Below, one piece after another: positions 22,270 through 34,570 of a DNA stretch of 64,000 nucleotides. The notes beneath the pieces are model-generated. The model was not told the DNA's origin, ran no database searches, and saw only the letters and a program-made list of their open reading frames with translations. This DNA comes from Brienomyrus brachyistius (Eukaryota > Chordata > Actinopteri > Osteoglossiformes > Mormyridae): NCBI RefSeq assembly GCF_023856365.1, contig NC_064550.1, forward strand, positions 20,895,629-20,959,628, in the 5' to 3' direction. Position numbers and translations under genes: made by a program. Position 1 is the stretch's first letter, and each line of letters starts with the position of its first letter.

Positions 22270-23652
22270 TATGGCATCGTGAGCGCAGACGGCGGATGCA
22301 ATGTAGGCCGGAGGTCGGCAATCAGGCAGGGCAGCAAGGTTCATACAGACGAAAGGGGTTTAGAATTCCGAACTTGGAACCCAAACTGCGTGCAGGGTCC
22401 CTTTAAGAAAGGCACGCTCAGGAGAGATGGAAGAAAAAAGGCTAAAGTAAAAAACACTGAAACACAAAGGAAGACGGTGGAGTGGGGGAGGGGGAGCATG
22501 AAAAGGTTTTCCTGCAGGATTCTGCCTCCATCATCTCTCCTCCTGCAGTCCCCTTAAAATCATAACAAGGCAACTGGCCCATTAAAAAAAATGCACCAAG
22601 AATACTCCAAAAAAATTCTGCAAATGGTTATGAATACTGATATGAAATAGCCAAAGCCAAAACAAACAGAGCATGCCAACAATTGTTCATAAATATGAAA
22701 ACAAAGAAAATACTGCAAACAGACTATAAATAGTCTTTTAGGCAGTGAAAGGACTGGTGTGATCCTATTAGTATTTAAATATGAAGGAACTAGACAAGAA
22801 TTCTAGGAACAGGGGAAAGTCTGATACTCCTGCTTTGGATAAATAAATCACTCCCTTAATGTATGAGATCTGGTCTTAGCATTGCTGGTGAGCTGGGTCT
22901 GCATGCACATGTGATATGACTAACCCTCCTTCAAGCATTAAAAGTTTCCTTATGACTGGCGTATAAAGCATGCTCAGGATGACAGATAACCAGCCTCAGT
23001 TTCTCTGAGGATGTGGGTGACGTCCTGGCTGGCAGACAGCCGCTGCTACCCCCATGATCCTTCCATCTAACTGCTAATCAAAGAAACATACCGCCTTCAT
23101 TCGTTAGCAGGCAGGTGCAATTAACAGAACCCATCCGGCCTTCCTCTGAACTCCAAGTTAAAGGACGAAAGCGACCCCATGCCCAGCCCTGACGTTCATC
23201 ATGCCTGCAACCCAACGGGGACCTGATCCAATTCACCCGGCCTCCTGTCTCCCCGCCTCTCCGCCTCTGGGGGCCTCACTGTGCCCCGACAGGTGTTGTG
23301 CTTTTTAGCTATCACTCCTTGAACTCGCGTCACGGCTCACACCTGCCCCCTGCCCTCCCCGGCAGTGGGGCCGGTCATTAGCTTCACAGCGAGACCCAAC
23401 TGTTTGCAGGCTCCGAATCCCAACCAATATGGCTTCCTGGCTAAATCCCTGTTCCTGTTTCATCTCTGTGTCAGAGCATAGAAACACGTGCTCTCGCATG
23501 GCAAGCTTCCATTCCTGCCTTCCCATTACAGAGCTTCATTAAATCAAAGTAGCATCCTTGCCAAATAAGCACTAAATAATTATCAATCCCCTCCCCCACT
23601 GCAAGAACTGTTCAGCAGCGGCCATGTTTTTGGCAAGTAATCTGCTACCAGA
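21571..23652. other. no gene recognised
   Basis: Contains a 35-base G run at 22233-22267. Open frames crossing that run encode polyglycine or polyproline and are artefacts. The part 22930-23560 is less AT-rich and looks unique, but shows no coding signature. Confidence 0.45.
22233..22267 (+). repeat. homopolymer of 35 G
   Basis: Uninterrupted G from 22233 to 22267, directly after CCCCT. The true length is uncertain because long homopolymers are hard to sequence. Confidence 0.9.
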
Positions 23653-23770
23653 GTTTGTCATTAGCCGATGATATGTTTTGAATCGGTGAGTGACAGGGGA
23701 GAGGTCACCTCAGGGGCCAATCAGCTTTCAGCTGGGGCCAGTGCCTGTGTGGCCCCACCCATGTATACAC
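23653..23770 (+). repeat. dispersed CCAAT-box repeat, copy B
   Basis: GTTTGTCATTAGCCGATGAT is followed by TGAATCGGTGAGTGACAGGG and GGGGCCAATCAGCTTTCAGC, then TGTGGCCCCACCCATGTAT. The first box is mutated to CCGAT (23665-23669); the second CCAAT is at 23717-23721, again 52 bp downstream. The 3' part shows the CACCC/GC-box-like GTGGCCCCACCC best preserved in copy C. Confidence 0.88.
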
Positions 23771-25015
23771 AACTGAAAAAGAACAGAACAAATAAATCCC
23801 AAAGACAGGGCTGAGCAAAGATCTTCCAAATGCCGTGAGTGTTTACATATTTTTAAGAAATATATACTGCTGTTAATGGATGTGTACCCGATTCCTGATA
23901 TACATTATTTGGCCATTGCTGCAATCCCTTCATAAAATCTCAATAGCACTCTTGGAAATCCTTTTAGAAAGGTATCGGTTAATTACGGCAACATCCTCTT
24001 CATCTTCAGTCCTTCAAACATATATTTTTTTGTAGTTCAGCTGAAATTAATGTTACATTACACATTACAATGCACCTAAATGATTCCTTTTTGCTCCTGG
24101 TGCAACATGGAGGCAAATTCACCTAGGAAAAGGGTATTTTTAACAGCACAATACGCTCTAAAATAAAAGGAAATGCAAAGATGAGTGACTGACATGGAAA
24201 GAACTTTAGTAGGGGTGCATTATGTTTGATCTGTGTCAAACTGATCAGTATAATCTTCATAACAATAGAGCATAAAGGTGCCACCACTATGTACATTATT
24301 ACATCATGAAAGTTAATAGACATTGTAACATATGGTGCTACGACCCAAACTCAAAATGAGATTCTTAAATTATCATAATCACTGCCTACGCTCTTCACGC
24401 AACTATAAACGGAACTGTTGTAGCTGAACAAAAAGAAATTATACCTGCATTTTAAAAGATGTATGTGAATAATTTTCTACAGCTTTGCTTCAGAATGTTC
24501 AAAAAGAAAAAACCTCTCCCAATAAGAAAACTATTTTTTAAAATTCCAATGATTTTATGAAATGCTGTAAAATGTGATGATGTATCTGGGTAAATGTTTT
24601 AGACTTTTCAATCCACAGTCTTCGAAAAGGAGCGAGTTTCCTCATCACTGTCGCCTGCCAATTCTTGCAGTTGAGGTGATCAATAACGCAGAGCTGTTCC
24701 ATTCTTCCTGGTGAATAGAGTTAAGTTAGACCATCTGACGGGTAGCTTTCAATCTTGTAAATTGATCCCTTTGAGAATCAAATTACACCAGTGTGCATTT
24801 GGGTAACTACGCAACCACAGAAAAAATTTGAAGAGTGCTGAAGAGCGTCATTCAGCTATTGTGCTGAACACAGTCCCTTTGTTGCATTTAGGTTCGTGTT
24901 GAACTATTAGAGCATAACTGCTTCCTGCATTTTTATAGCCATTTTCCACATTTGTTATTGAGAACTTTGAAATATTTTTTTGTGAAGAATGAAAATAAAT
25001 ACGGTAAAATACAGA
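23771..25015. other. AT-rich stretch, no gene recognised
   Basis: No element or coding region could be named. Confidence 0.45.
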
Positions 25016-25023
25016 GATGTATC

Positions 25024-25411
25024 TGTCACACCCGCTTGGTGAGAATGCTGGCTCGGCAGTTAGCCACACCAGGTTCTGGTTCTTTAAAATCGGAGGTACC
25101 AGGCACTCGGTTGGAGGTATTCTGCTTACATGTACTGGCATATCGAGCGCTTCTTGCAGGACTTCCTTGTAGCCCTGACCCGACCTGCCTGCCGTGTTCC
25201 TCTCTGCTCCTGGACTCACCGGATCCCCATGTACTCCTGAATGATGTCCTTCATCTTCAGTGCCTGATCGACTTCCCCGGTTTACCTGACCCTTCCTCCC
25301 GTGAGCTTGACCTCATCCCAGCCTCTCGAATCTGCCTTTGATTGCCCTGGACTAAATAAAACTTCCCGCTTGTCCTGCACCCCAATCACTCACGGCTTTT
25401 CTGTCGCGACA
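25024..25411 (+). mobile_element. solo LTR candidate (Ty3/gypsy-like)
   Basis: The 388-bp unit starts TGTCACACCC and ends GTCGCGACA, so it has TG...CA ends with inverted TGTC/GACA tips. A TTCTTTAAAATC TATA-like stretch lies near 25080 and an AATAAA at 25353-25358, about 55 bp before the 3' end, as in an LTR. Flanking pentamers GTATC and GAATC match at 4 of 5 positions. No gag-pol lies beside it. The gypsy assignment rests only on general appearance. Confidence 0.55.
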
Positions 25412-27740
25412 GAATCCGGTTGTGCTAAATTTTCTCATTGTAACATGTTATCCTTGTAAGATAACGGCAACTTTTTTGTTGTGGGAAGATTCAGTTTGTA
25501 CATAATATGAAGGAAACTGGGTTTCTGGGGAAGCTGAACATTGCATTGGTTTCCTGTCTTTTACTTTTGCACCTAGCTAGAGAGAGGCTTACTTCCTGCA
25601 GTGGCTAGTTGGGAGAAGCATAAATGCACAATCTAACATACACACTGAAAGTCTCCTTAAATTACATTTAGCTGCACTACCTAACATATAACCAGGTAGC
25701 CTTGTTAAAAGAAACCGAGTCGCGTCGCATTATAAGGAGGATGAACTAAAAGTCTCATTTGCTCATTCATGTAACAATATCTTTAATTGGCCAACACGAC
25801 ATTGTCTAGAAAAGTGTCACCAAATCACAAACTACGAAACATAGCAATTAAGGTTTGCTGATCTTATGATTCAAATGATTGGCACCTGCATTTATCACAT
25901 TAACCTCCAATCACAATTACTGCAGCAAAGGACAAGCTGTACTGTATCCTAACTATCCCACCTGCTCTGTCCTGCACTTCCTACTAGCAGTTTCAGTCTC
26001 TGCTGTATGACTGCTGTTGCTATTTATTGTTTGTCACAGACAAAATAATACAATAGCTATGAATAAAACCAGAACAATATATAAGCATTATATATTTTAA
26101 CGCCTCACTTTACCGCATATAATTACACGGAAAAATGGAGCAGGGCACTTTGGTTCTCACATCAAACAGGCCTTTTCCTCCGAAAGTGATTTTTTTGGTA
26201 TTTTTTCCTTCTCCCCAGGCTAACAGTACCTTTTCAGGCCATTACTTAAAGCACATTGGCAATTTTCTGCCATTCTATCAATCTTCAAGCTCTCTGCAGC
26301 TGTCGCCAAAGTGGACCTCTTTTTTTACGTCTTCATGCAAGTGTACGGAAATTTACAGCTGCTATTTTACAAGCCATATGCGTGACGCACACGCGCTTTG
26401 TACAACGTTTTGTACGTCGTTTTTTTTTTATACTTCCTACCTTCTCGTTCTCAACCTGCATGCATCGTCTGTTAATGCATGATGGCTCAATTGTGCGAAT
26501 AAATCCGAGATTCCTTCAGGCACGTCTACATCCCTTTTTTGTGTGCATTCTAACTTAATTCGACCCAAGTAATCCTCTTACTGACTGGTGAAAGTATTCA
26601 TCAGTCAGGAGAACACTTTTTCCAATTTCACAGTCGCCTCCCCATCTACGGCTGGGGAGTCTCCACACCCCCAGTCATCCCACGTCCATTCGCTCCTGCC
26701 TCCTTGACGGAAAGCCTGGGAACATGAGGAAGAAAATTGTGCTGGATTTAGGGACAGTTTCGGCAACCGCCTCCCTCACCCCGAACAGATGCTACTGCGA
26801 TCCCGAGAAAACTCCATGGTAAAAACTAACCGTCATAATTATTTTCTCCAGGTGATCGACAATTTTATGGGCATAACTGATTAGCCAGCGACACTCAGCA
26901 AAAAAAACAAAAAAGACTGGTCCTTGTCCAGATTGCTATTATTGATCTCAGAAAACAGAAAATGCACTCTGTTCCCGACACTCTGTCAAAGGACCTTTTC
27001 GAATGGTCTAATGGAACAGATTCTGCCAGGGCAAGAAATAACAGTGTACTACATGGGAAAACAGCAACGATCGCTTTCTGTCACCCTCAGAACTCATCGT
27101 TGCCGAAAGGGTCCAACTTCATCCTGCTCTCCATTCCTGTATTCCACGAACTGCGATGACTGCAGTTATGGCAACGCCCGGACCTGTGTTCTGGGCAATG
27201 ATTGGTCCTCACTCAAAGCCAGTCACCACTGATATCGATCAACCACTGCAACTTTAACCTCAGCATTTTATTGTCCTACTTGTATGTTATTGTATGCATA
27301 TTGTGTGTTGCTGGTATAGTATATCATATATGTATTGTCTGTGATTTGCATGCTATTGTTCACTGTCCTGTTATCATTATTCATTCTTCATTGTTACATC
27401 GGTACAAACTGTGACATTGTGGGTGTCGCCTACAATCTGCTGACTCACATTGACCTGCATGGAGAACAGACTCATTGACGGACTCTAACCACGACCACAG
27501 TTTACACTTTGCTTTTTAAAAAGCAGGCTCATTTTCTCAGTTTTTTTCTTTTTTTTTTAACCTTGCTAGCGTGCCCAAAGCTGGGCAGGGCAACCAATCA
27601 AATCTGGGCCCTCAGAGGTGGGCCACACCCACGACATCACGGTTCGCCACTCGCTACTTGGATTCTTGTTCGGTTGTTTCCTTTCCCCTGCTTCATGTAC
27701 CATTCTATATAACCGATGTAATAACGGATTGCTACACACG
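25412..27740. other. no gene recognised
   Basis: AT-rich with pyrimidine-rich stretches near 26160-26460. Open frames of about 100-115 codons overlap each other on the plus strand and have no domain signature. Confidence 0.45.
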
Positions 27741-27751
27741 CTTGTTTAGGA

Positions 27752-27798
27752 CTTCTGTTATGAAAGACACCATATAAGCGTAAATTGAACTGAATTGC
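27752..27798 (+). mobile_element. possible LINE 3' tail
   Basis: GAAAGACACCATATAAGCGT followed by AAATTGAACTGAATTG resembles the GAAAGGCGC-TATATAAATAAA / TTGAATTGAATTG ends of fish non-LTR elements. Only the terminal ~45 bp is convincing; the sequence upstream, from about 27200, may be its decayed 3' UTR. Confidence 0.4.
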
Positions 27799-29892
27799 AT
27801 GTTGTTTAAGTTTGCAGGCAGGTACGCAAGCAAGTATTCCAGTGTAATTGTACAAATGACAATAAAGCTTTTGAAACCAAGAGTCCTAAATCCTGGTGCA
27901 CTGGACACTTTGCCAAAAGGTAACAAAAAAAGTGTTGTAGTAATTTTGCTTGCAGAATTAGTAGATAGTGATAATTGTTCTTCTGTTCTATTAAATACTC
28001 TTTCTTTGGAGTCTTAGTGCGTGAAATTCATTATTCTGATGCGGGAGGTAAGGCCAGTGACCCATAGTTAAAGCTCTGCGCTCGCTTAAAGGTGAATGAT
28101 ACGAACACTAACAAATCTCCGGAATGGACCTGGGGTGTGATTAACCCAGTACATGATCCACATTCGGCAAGAAGACTAATCATCGGATTAGCCGCACCCC
28201 GGCAAACCCTATCCGGCGGTAACTGGCATTCCTGGTCTTTTCAGGTTTCACAGTTGCCCGTGACTGCACTCACATTAGGGGCATCGCACCGTGTCCAGAG
28301 GAGAAGCTCGATGATGGCGGGATGCATGCAACAGGCCAACGACTGTGCAACACCATACTTTCTTTAATAGCAGATGTGCGAACATGTGACTGATCCATAA
28401 TGGACATTCAAGCAAGATAATGATGGTCAGCAGAGTTTGACATGCTACACTCAACAGATGGCGCAAGCCATGAAAATCAATACAAATATGCTTAGAGGCT
28501 AAAACACAGATGGAAAGGGCCACTTGGATTAACTCTCTGACACTGCGAAGGATGAGCTGTGATTTGAGGGACAGTTGGTTGTATCTGGCCACAGTCCGGA
28601 CGCTGCAGATCTTCGGTGGATCCAAGGAAAGGCCAGATGTCATTTTTCAGCAGATCAAGCCATTGGAATTTCCACTGTGGGTATAACACATGATTTTAAA
28701 ACACATGCATTACATCACATGCAAAACAACATTCACCTCCCTGCACTTCATATCCATGAATACTATGAAATTACAATGTGTATATTGTGTGGAGGGGGAT
28801 TCAGTCTCTGTGTTCGCTGTGATTTATTTGGTCTGTCCCCCCCCCCCCCCCCAAGTTCTTCATAGCCTTTGTTCCTTCTGAGTGTCTTTGTCATATAGTT
28901 TCCATTCATTCAGTGATGAAGCACTAAGTCTTATGGCTCTATTTGGCAGTGAAGGGGGGGTCGGGGACAGAGGGTGGTGGAGCCCACACTCTGGATTACA
29001 AGTGGGTGATATTTGGAAGGAGGTTGTGAGAAGTGAAATAGCAAGAGAGGCATTGGGTAGGAGTGTTTATAGGCACTTGAAAAGAATGACAATTAGTCCA
29101 CTTGTGGAACTTCAGTCAAATTAATTTGCACTAATAACCAATTGAGGCTGCAGTGCAAGTCATTAAGCGGTAAAATGATAAGTGAGTAACAAAGGTCGAA
29201 ACACAGCATTAATGGAAATAGGAAATGTATGTTTTATGGAATAAAGGTAATTAAGTCCAAGGCCTGAGTGCCGGATTCTTCTGCGTTTTCCTCTTTTTTC
29301 CTTTTAAAAATCCGACCTTCAAGGGAAATGGGCTGATAAAAATGCACAGCCCGCATCCTGGTGCCCAGTCGTGAGGGTCACTGGTGTTTTCGTGAGCAGG
29401 AGACTGAGCTCTGAACTCAAAGGTAACTCCCGCTTTCTCCATTCTCCCATATCCTCGGTGTCACGCGTCCCACCTCAGTGCAAGCTGGACTCTGTGCCTA
29501 TAATAAATGTCAGCCTGCCTTTTTACTGAATGCTGGGGAAGCGGGACATTATGACACACACACCCTATAATGGCTGCCACTGTTGCTTTGGAAACCAGAA
29601 GCTGAAAAGGGGGACAATAACACACAGTTGATATAATGGAAAATGCTTTTAAAAAAAACGTTATTTCTCCAGCTGCAAGCAGCCACCTTTTTCACAATAA
29701 ACCATGACACCCGCATAACAAATTAACTATTTCAAAAGATCACGTGTGGAAATAAATGTGCTTCTCTGCTTTTAATTAGAACTACTGCTGCACAGTTATG
29801 CCAAGTTTTTTTCCCAAAGACTAGGAAATTACTGGTAAATTATATAGTAGATCTATATATCTACAGTATACATTGCTGTCCATATATTTAAA
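27799..29892. other. no gene recognised
   Basis: A run of 16 C at 28837-28852 is the only notable simple sequence. The interval 28130-28350 is less AT-rich and looks unique. Confidence 0.45.
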
Positions 29893-29978
29893 TACACTAT
29901 ATTGCCAAAAGTATCAGAACACCTGCCTTTACACACACACATGAACTTTAGTGACGTCCCGTTCTTAACGCATAGGCT

Positions 29979-31003
29979 TTAATATGGAGTTGGTCCACCC
30001 TTTGCAGCTATAACAGCTTCAACTCTTCTGCGAAGGCTTATCCACAAGGTTTAGGAGTGTGTTTATGGGAATTTTCAACCATTCTTCCAGGAGAGCATTT
30101 GTGAGGTCAGACACCGATGTTGGACGAGAAGGCCTGGCTCACAGTCTCTGCTCGAAGGTGTTCTGTCGGGTTGAGGTTAGGGCTCTGTGCAAGGCAAGTC
30201 AAGTTCCTCCACACCAGACTCGCTCACCCATGTCTTTATGGACCTTGCTTTGTGCACTAGTGAACTGTCATGTTGGATTAGGAAGGGGCCATCCCCAATC
30301 TGTTCCCACAAAGTTGAGAGCATGAAATTGTCCAAAACTCCTTTGAATGCTGCAGCATTAAGAATTCCTTTCACTGGAACTAAGGGGCCAAGCCCAACCT
30401 CTGAAAAACAACCCCACACCATAACCCCCCCTCCACCAAATATTACACTTGGCACAATACAGTCAGGCAAGTATTGTTCTCCTAGCAACCGCCAAACCCA
30501 GACTCACCCATCGGATTGCCAGGCAGAGAAACATGATTCATGTCTCCACTGCTCTAGAGTCCAGTGGCGGCGTGCTTTACAGCACTGCATCCGACGCTTT
30601 GTATCGCACTTGGTGATGGAAGGCTTGGATGCAGCTGCTCAGCACACACTGTTCTTAAACTAGCTTGCCCCCACTCTGTGATTTTACATAAGAACATAAG
30701 AAATTTACAAACTAGAGGAGGCCGTTTGGCCGATCAAGCTCATCTGGGGAGAATTTAATTGCAAACCGGGAGAAAACCAAAATGCAAAACACGTAGGAGA
30801 ACTTTACGTGTCCTACCACTTTGTGGCTGAGTTGCTGTTGTTCCCAGTTTCTTCCACCTTGTTATAATACCACTAACAGTTGACCATGGAATATTTAGTA
30901 GTGAGGAAATTTCACAACTGGACTTGCACAGGTCTTGCACCACACTTGAATGCTCCTGAGAGTGACCCCATTCTTTCGCAAAATGTTTGTAGAAACAGTC
31001 TGC
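29979..31003 (-). pseudogene. Tc1-like transposase, disrupted
   Basis: From the N-terminal side (right), the helix-turn-helix SSLLNIPWSTVSGIITRWKK is readable at about 30940-30835 and ends in a TATQPQSGR linker. The frame is then lost in a foreign segment. It resumes in the catalytic domain: [20 protein letters not shown] and [16 protein letters not shown] (second catalytic Asp) in an open stretch at 30177-30488. The block with the first catalytic Asp is lost to a small deletion near 30535. Beyond 30177 the PTEHL block survives with its Glu, but DL has become NL and a deletion follows. A one-base insertion near 30037 shifts the C-terminus, and the ancestral stop is TAA at 29981-29979. It cannot make an active protein. 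Confidence 0.8.
30682..30797 (+). repeat. dispersed fish repeat inside the Tc1 transposase gene
   Basis: TACATAAGAACATAAGAAAT, CAAACTAGAGGAGGCCGTTT and GGCCGATCAAGCTCATCTGG form a phrase that I recall as a common dispersed sequence of fish genomes, of uncertain class. It sits between the helix-turn-helix and catalytic parts of the transposase and replaces about 150 bp of the gene. Confidence 0.5.
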
Positions 31004-31333
31004 ATGGTGCTTGATTTTATACACCTGTGGCTATGGAAGTGATTGGAACACCTGAATTGAGTGATTTGGTGGAGTGTTCCAATACACTATACATTGCCAA
31101 AAGCATCTATTGGTGACTCTACACCTACCATTGTGATGTGTTTTCATAAAATGTTCTATTGTACTAAACATTTTAAATATGCTTTTGTGTGGAGAACAAA
31201 CACATTTATTATTCATTCCCCTTTATACATATCCCATTTAACAGTGTTAAAATATTATCGAAAACTTTTTTGATTCAGTAAGCAAATCACTTGCATCACA
31301 CTGTTTTGCAGATTCTCTGCTTTTTAGCTAAAG

Positions 31334-31459
31334 CTGTGTTTCCCAATCTGGTCCTTGGGACCCCCGGCTGGTCCATGTTTTGCTCCCTGCCAGACAATCC
31401 ACAGAGCTTGGAGGGAGCAAAAACGTGGGGGTCCTCGAGGACTGGACTGGGGAATACTG
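31334..31459. mobile_element. hairpin MITE, hAT-like, with 8-bp target-site duplication
   Basis: A 126-bp near-palindrome whose left half, GTGTTTCCCAATCTGGTCCT / GTCCATGTTTTGCTCCCTGC, returns inverted in the right half (GGAGGGAGCAAAAACGTGGG, GGACTGGACTGGGGAATACT). It is flanked by a perfect octamer AGCTAAAG (31326-31333 and 31460-31467), diagnostic of hAT-type insertion. It has no coding capacity. Confidence 0.88.
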
Positions 31460-31467
31460 AGCTAAAG

Positions 31468-32299
31468 GGTAAGTGTTTTCTACGGGTCCAGATCCCATTT
31501 GGAGTGGTGCCTTGTTCCTACCACAGCCAAGTGCTTTTGGAAGCACTTATCCAGAGATTCTTTTTCAAAGAGATTAAGAGAAATAATTTTAAAAACCTAA
31601 TCAAAAAATGATTCCTACAATATCTCCTGCGGGACAGAGTCGAGGGTTCCGAGAGAGATAAAAAATTTATAGCCCTAAATTGCACAGATTAAGGAAAGAT
31701 CACTAAGTGGCTTGCTTTTTTGATGTCCGGGCTGGTTAGCTGTTGCTTGTATTAATATCTGTATGCAGCAGAGAACATATGCTTAGCTCTGAATGCACCG
31801 ATTTGCTCCATGTGTGAGGAACAATATTGAACGAGCGTGATCATTTTCCAGTTCACACTTTGGACAAAATGTGCATCGCACTCAAGCATGCCGATAAATG
31901 GCCAGGAGACAAGAAAGGGCCCGGTTCCAGCCCGCCAGGTTGAAAGAAGGTGCTGCTATGACACATTTCCAACGAGCCGTCCGTCTCGCCACATGAGGGC
32001 CGGCCTCTCGTCTCGCCGCTCACAGCAGAAAGATGTCGGCTCCCGAACCAGTCAGCTCCGACGCATTTCCTGCTTTCGTTTTCTTCTGTTTGTTTTTTTT
32101 TTCTCCTCCTGAGCTGCCGAGTGACTTGTACCAACTGTAACATTATAATCTCACAGGCACACTGAGCGCCAGGTCAACACGAGATCAACTAGAAACAGGA
32201 AGCCACTGCTCGCCTCATAACGTCTGCACCTCAAAAATATATATTCAAGGTTTCAAAGGGATTTTGGAATATTTCAGCCTTGCTCCCTCAAAGAAAATG
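31468..32299. other. no gene recognised
   Basis: Unique-looking sequence, moderately GC-rich at 31900-32070. No domain or repeat could be named. Confidence 0.4.
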
Positions 32300-32432
32300 A
32301 CATTATATATGGTTCATGTAGCTTTAGTCGAGAGTTACAATGCAAAGTTCGAGTCTAGGGAGCACAGACCGACTGAAACTCTGCTGTAACTTTTGGGTAA
32401 AAGCATCAGATAAATGAGAAAATGTATGTATA
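32300..32432 (+). mobile_element. SINE fragment with typical fish tail
   Basis: AGAGTTACAATGCAAAGTTC / GAGTCTAGGG is followed by CTGTAACTTTTGGGTAAAAG / CATCAGATAAATGAGAAAAT. The GGGTAAAAGCATCAGATAAATG motif is the standard 3' end of tRNA-derived fish SINEs. The end runs into a TA-rich simple repeat. Confidence 0.6.
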
Positions 32433-34329
32433 TATATATATAGGATAGGCTGAAGCTTAGGTTCCGAAGTGCAGGGTCAATAATTTACCAGGTGCCCAGA
32501 AACATTTCAGGGGTGAAGGGCTTAAAAGATGTGCGATCATTCTGCCAGGATTCAATCTGCCGAACTCCCGAACGCAGACGCAGATCCCTCAGCTATACAT
32601 CACCGCGGACATGCTATTAAAACGCCATATAGAATTAAGTTAAAATCCACTGAAATCCAAGCTGTTTGTGCAATTGCTTGTCATCATAATCAGGAAAAAG
32701 GAAAACAGATAAAGGGCCAAAGGTTTTTAAGTACGTCGAAAATTTCATTTTCGAAATCGGGGTGACGGTTAATTAAGTGGAAAACATACTTGCTGGGGCA
32801 GATGGGATTCCCCCCCCCCCTATTTTACAGCATGTCAGCATTTAATAGAATAAAAGGATAAGAGTGAAACATGATGGGTACCTTCAAATGGATGAGAAAT
32901 CTAATTTCTTCTAACCTCCCGTGATGTGGATGAAACCTAAACTTTCACGCGTATTAGGTGCCGTAGCAGACTGGAATTAGGGAGTGGGTGGACACTCTGG
33001 AAATGAAATTCAGCATGGGCAAGTGCAGAGTACAGTAATAGTAATATACAGAAATACAGCAGTTATGTGTGCATGTACTGCGGTGTCCTTTGTGGAAGAG
33101 TAGTACTTGTGCACAGAAAGTTTCAAATCTTTCATCTTGGCACACGAGTAACATAGCATTTAGAAAGGCAGATATGAAACATTAATCAGTTTGACTCTTA
33201 GTCAGAGAGGGTATTTTAAGTTAACAGTAGACATGAAGTCCCACAAAGTTCCCCTGTGTTATGTGTACGCATGTAGGCCTATGTGTTTTGCGTTTTGGTT
33301 TTCTCCCGGTTTGCCATTTGTCATCTTCTGTCTGCTCTAGGACCCACGATTGGTTACAATTTCTGCCGATCTGTGTTGCCCCACCAATAGCCTGCGATGT
33401 GGGAGAAGGAGAATGTTGAAAGATGGCCGCGCCCAGAGACGGTGCGCTGGCTTGGCAGAGGCAAGAGTCTGTTCATATTCCAACCATTTATCCAAGACAG
33501 GGGCAGTGGGAGCTCCATATTAATACTTAATACACTCATTTCAATTAGGAGTAATTCAAGAACATATGGATACAAATGTAAACCAGGTAGGGATCAATTA
33601 AGATCAGAACAAAGAACATATTTTATACATTATATGCTTGAGAATCAACTTCCGAATAAAGTTTTATGAAGTCAGCATGAAATAAACTTCCACCATCCTT
33701 TAATAATTAATATATGTAAATGAGCAAGCTGGTTTGAATAGTCTGCTAATGATCTAATATTCCTGAAAATAAAGAACTTGAGGTTATTAAATAAGGCTGG
33801 TCTTCGCAGTGCTCCTTAAACTTGATATGATCAAACTGTTGAGTTGTTTGCAATTTCTAATCTCCTTTTCGCGCATCTCCAACAGACAATCGCAAATATG
33901 TACCTTTCAAGTACCAGGTAGCTCGTAAAAGCTTCAGTGAGCATGTGTCCTGGTCCTTTCTATAGAGCCGAATCCCCCATCGTAATCCGTGCAACAGAAC
34001 GAAACTCACAGCTGTTCAGCCATAGAGGGTGGAAAATGTGAAAAACGCATTTAATGGCTCCAAGTTTGTAGAAATAATTGGACACACCTGGCTCCCTCTC
34101 TCTGGTCTATTTAGTTTGCATCATACAGAGTTTCTTCCCTTCCTACCTGCTAACAAAACAACACACTGCAAGTTCATATTCACAAGACTCTTTCATATCC
34201 TACGGAGCCGATGCGTTTTAAACATCAAAAAACTACTTGCCAAAAAACAAACTTCTTCACAGGTCAAAAGATTCCTACTGCAAAGTTCCACATTTTGAAC
34301 ATATCATTTACATTGCATTTATTTAGCAC
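32433..34329. other. no gene established; one promoter-like cluster
   Basis: Runs of 11 C at 32810-32820. At 33345-33480 an ATTGG box, a CCAAT box and AAGATGGCCGCGCC (close to the YY1-type AAGATGGC core) lie within 100 bp next to a plus-strand frame (33397-33669, 90 codons, no recognised domain). I do not call a promoter or gene. Confidence 0.4.
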
Positions 34330-34475
34330 ATCCAGACAGACATAAAACTGGGAGTGCAGGGTCAGCTGATCCGTGGAGTAACTGAGGTTAAGAGTCTGGT
34401 GATGAAACCATTTTGCAAAATCTGGGTTTTTAACCAGCAACTGTCTGATCACAGGCCTAACCCACTGAGCCACTT
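34330..34475 (-). mobile_element. tRNA-derived SINE, minus strand
   Basis: Read on the minus strand, GTGGCTCAGTGGGTTAGGCC (A-box) and GTTGCTGGTTAAAAACCC (altered B-box) are followed by GACTCTTAACCTCAGTTACT and the GTGCTAAATAAATGC tail. The layout matches the fish SINE family seen at 13165 and 32300. Confidence 0.72.
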
Positions 34476-34499
34476 ACCACTGCTGTATAAGTATCAGAA

Positions 34500-34570
34500 C
34501 AGAGGTTGATAGTTCAGGTCCAGAAAGTAAAAATCCAGGCCAAGATTTCATTTCAACCAAACCATGAGTT
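34500..34570 (+). repeat. CAGAGGTKG terminal arm, left
   Basis: TCCAGAAAGTAAAAATCCAG and CCAAGATTTCATTTCAACC follow the CAGAGGTTG tip. This is the arm type of the hairpin MITE at 54895-55044, here without its partner arm nearby. Confidence 0.8.

Larger units (their letters stand above)
29895..31106 (-). mobile_element. broken Tc1-like transposon
   Basis: The left end is TACACTATATTGCCAAAAGT with TA at 29893-29894. The body encodes Tc1 transposase fragments on the minus strand. At the right the sequence reaches GGAACACCTGAATTGAGTGA and GGAGTGTTCCAATAC as expected, but instead of the inverted tip it continues CACTATACATTGCCAAAAGC in direct orientation (31084-31103). The right tip is thus flipped or replaced. 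A dispersed repeat replaces part of the transposase gene near 30682-30797. Confidence 0.85.

Noticed and set aside
22099..22557. 152-codon plus-strand frame with polyglycine
   Set aside because: It depends on the length of the 35-base G run and has no domain on either side.
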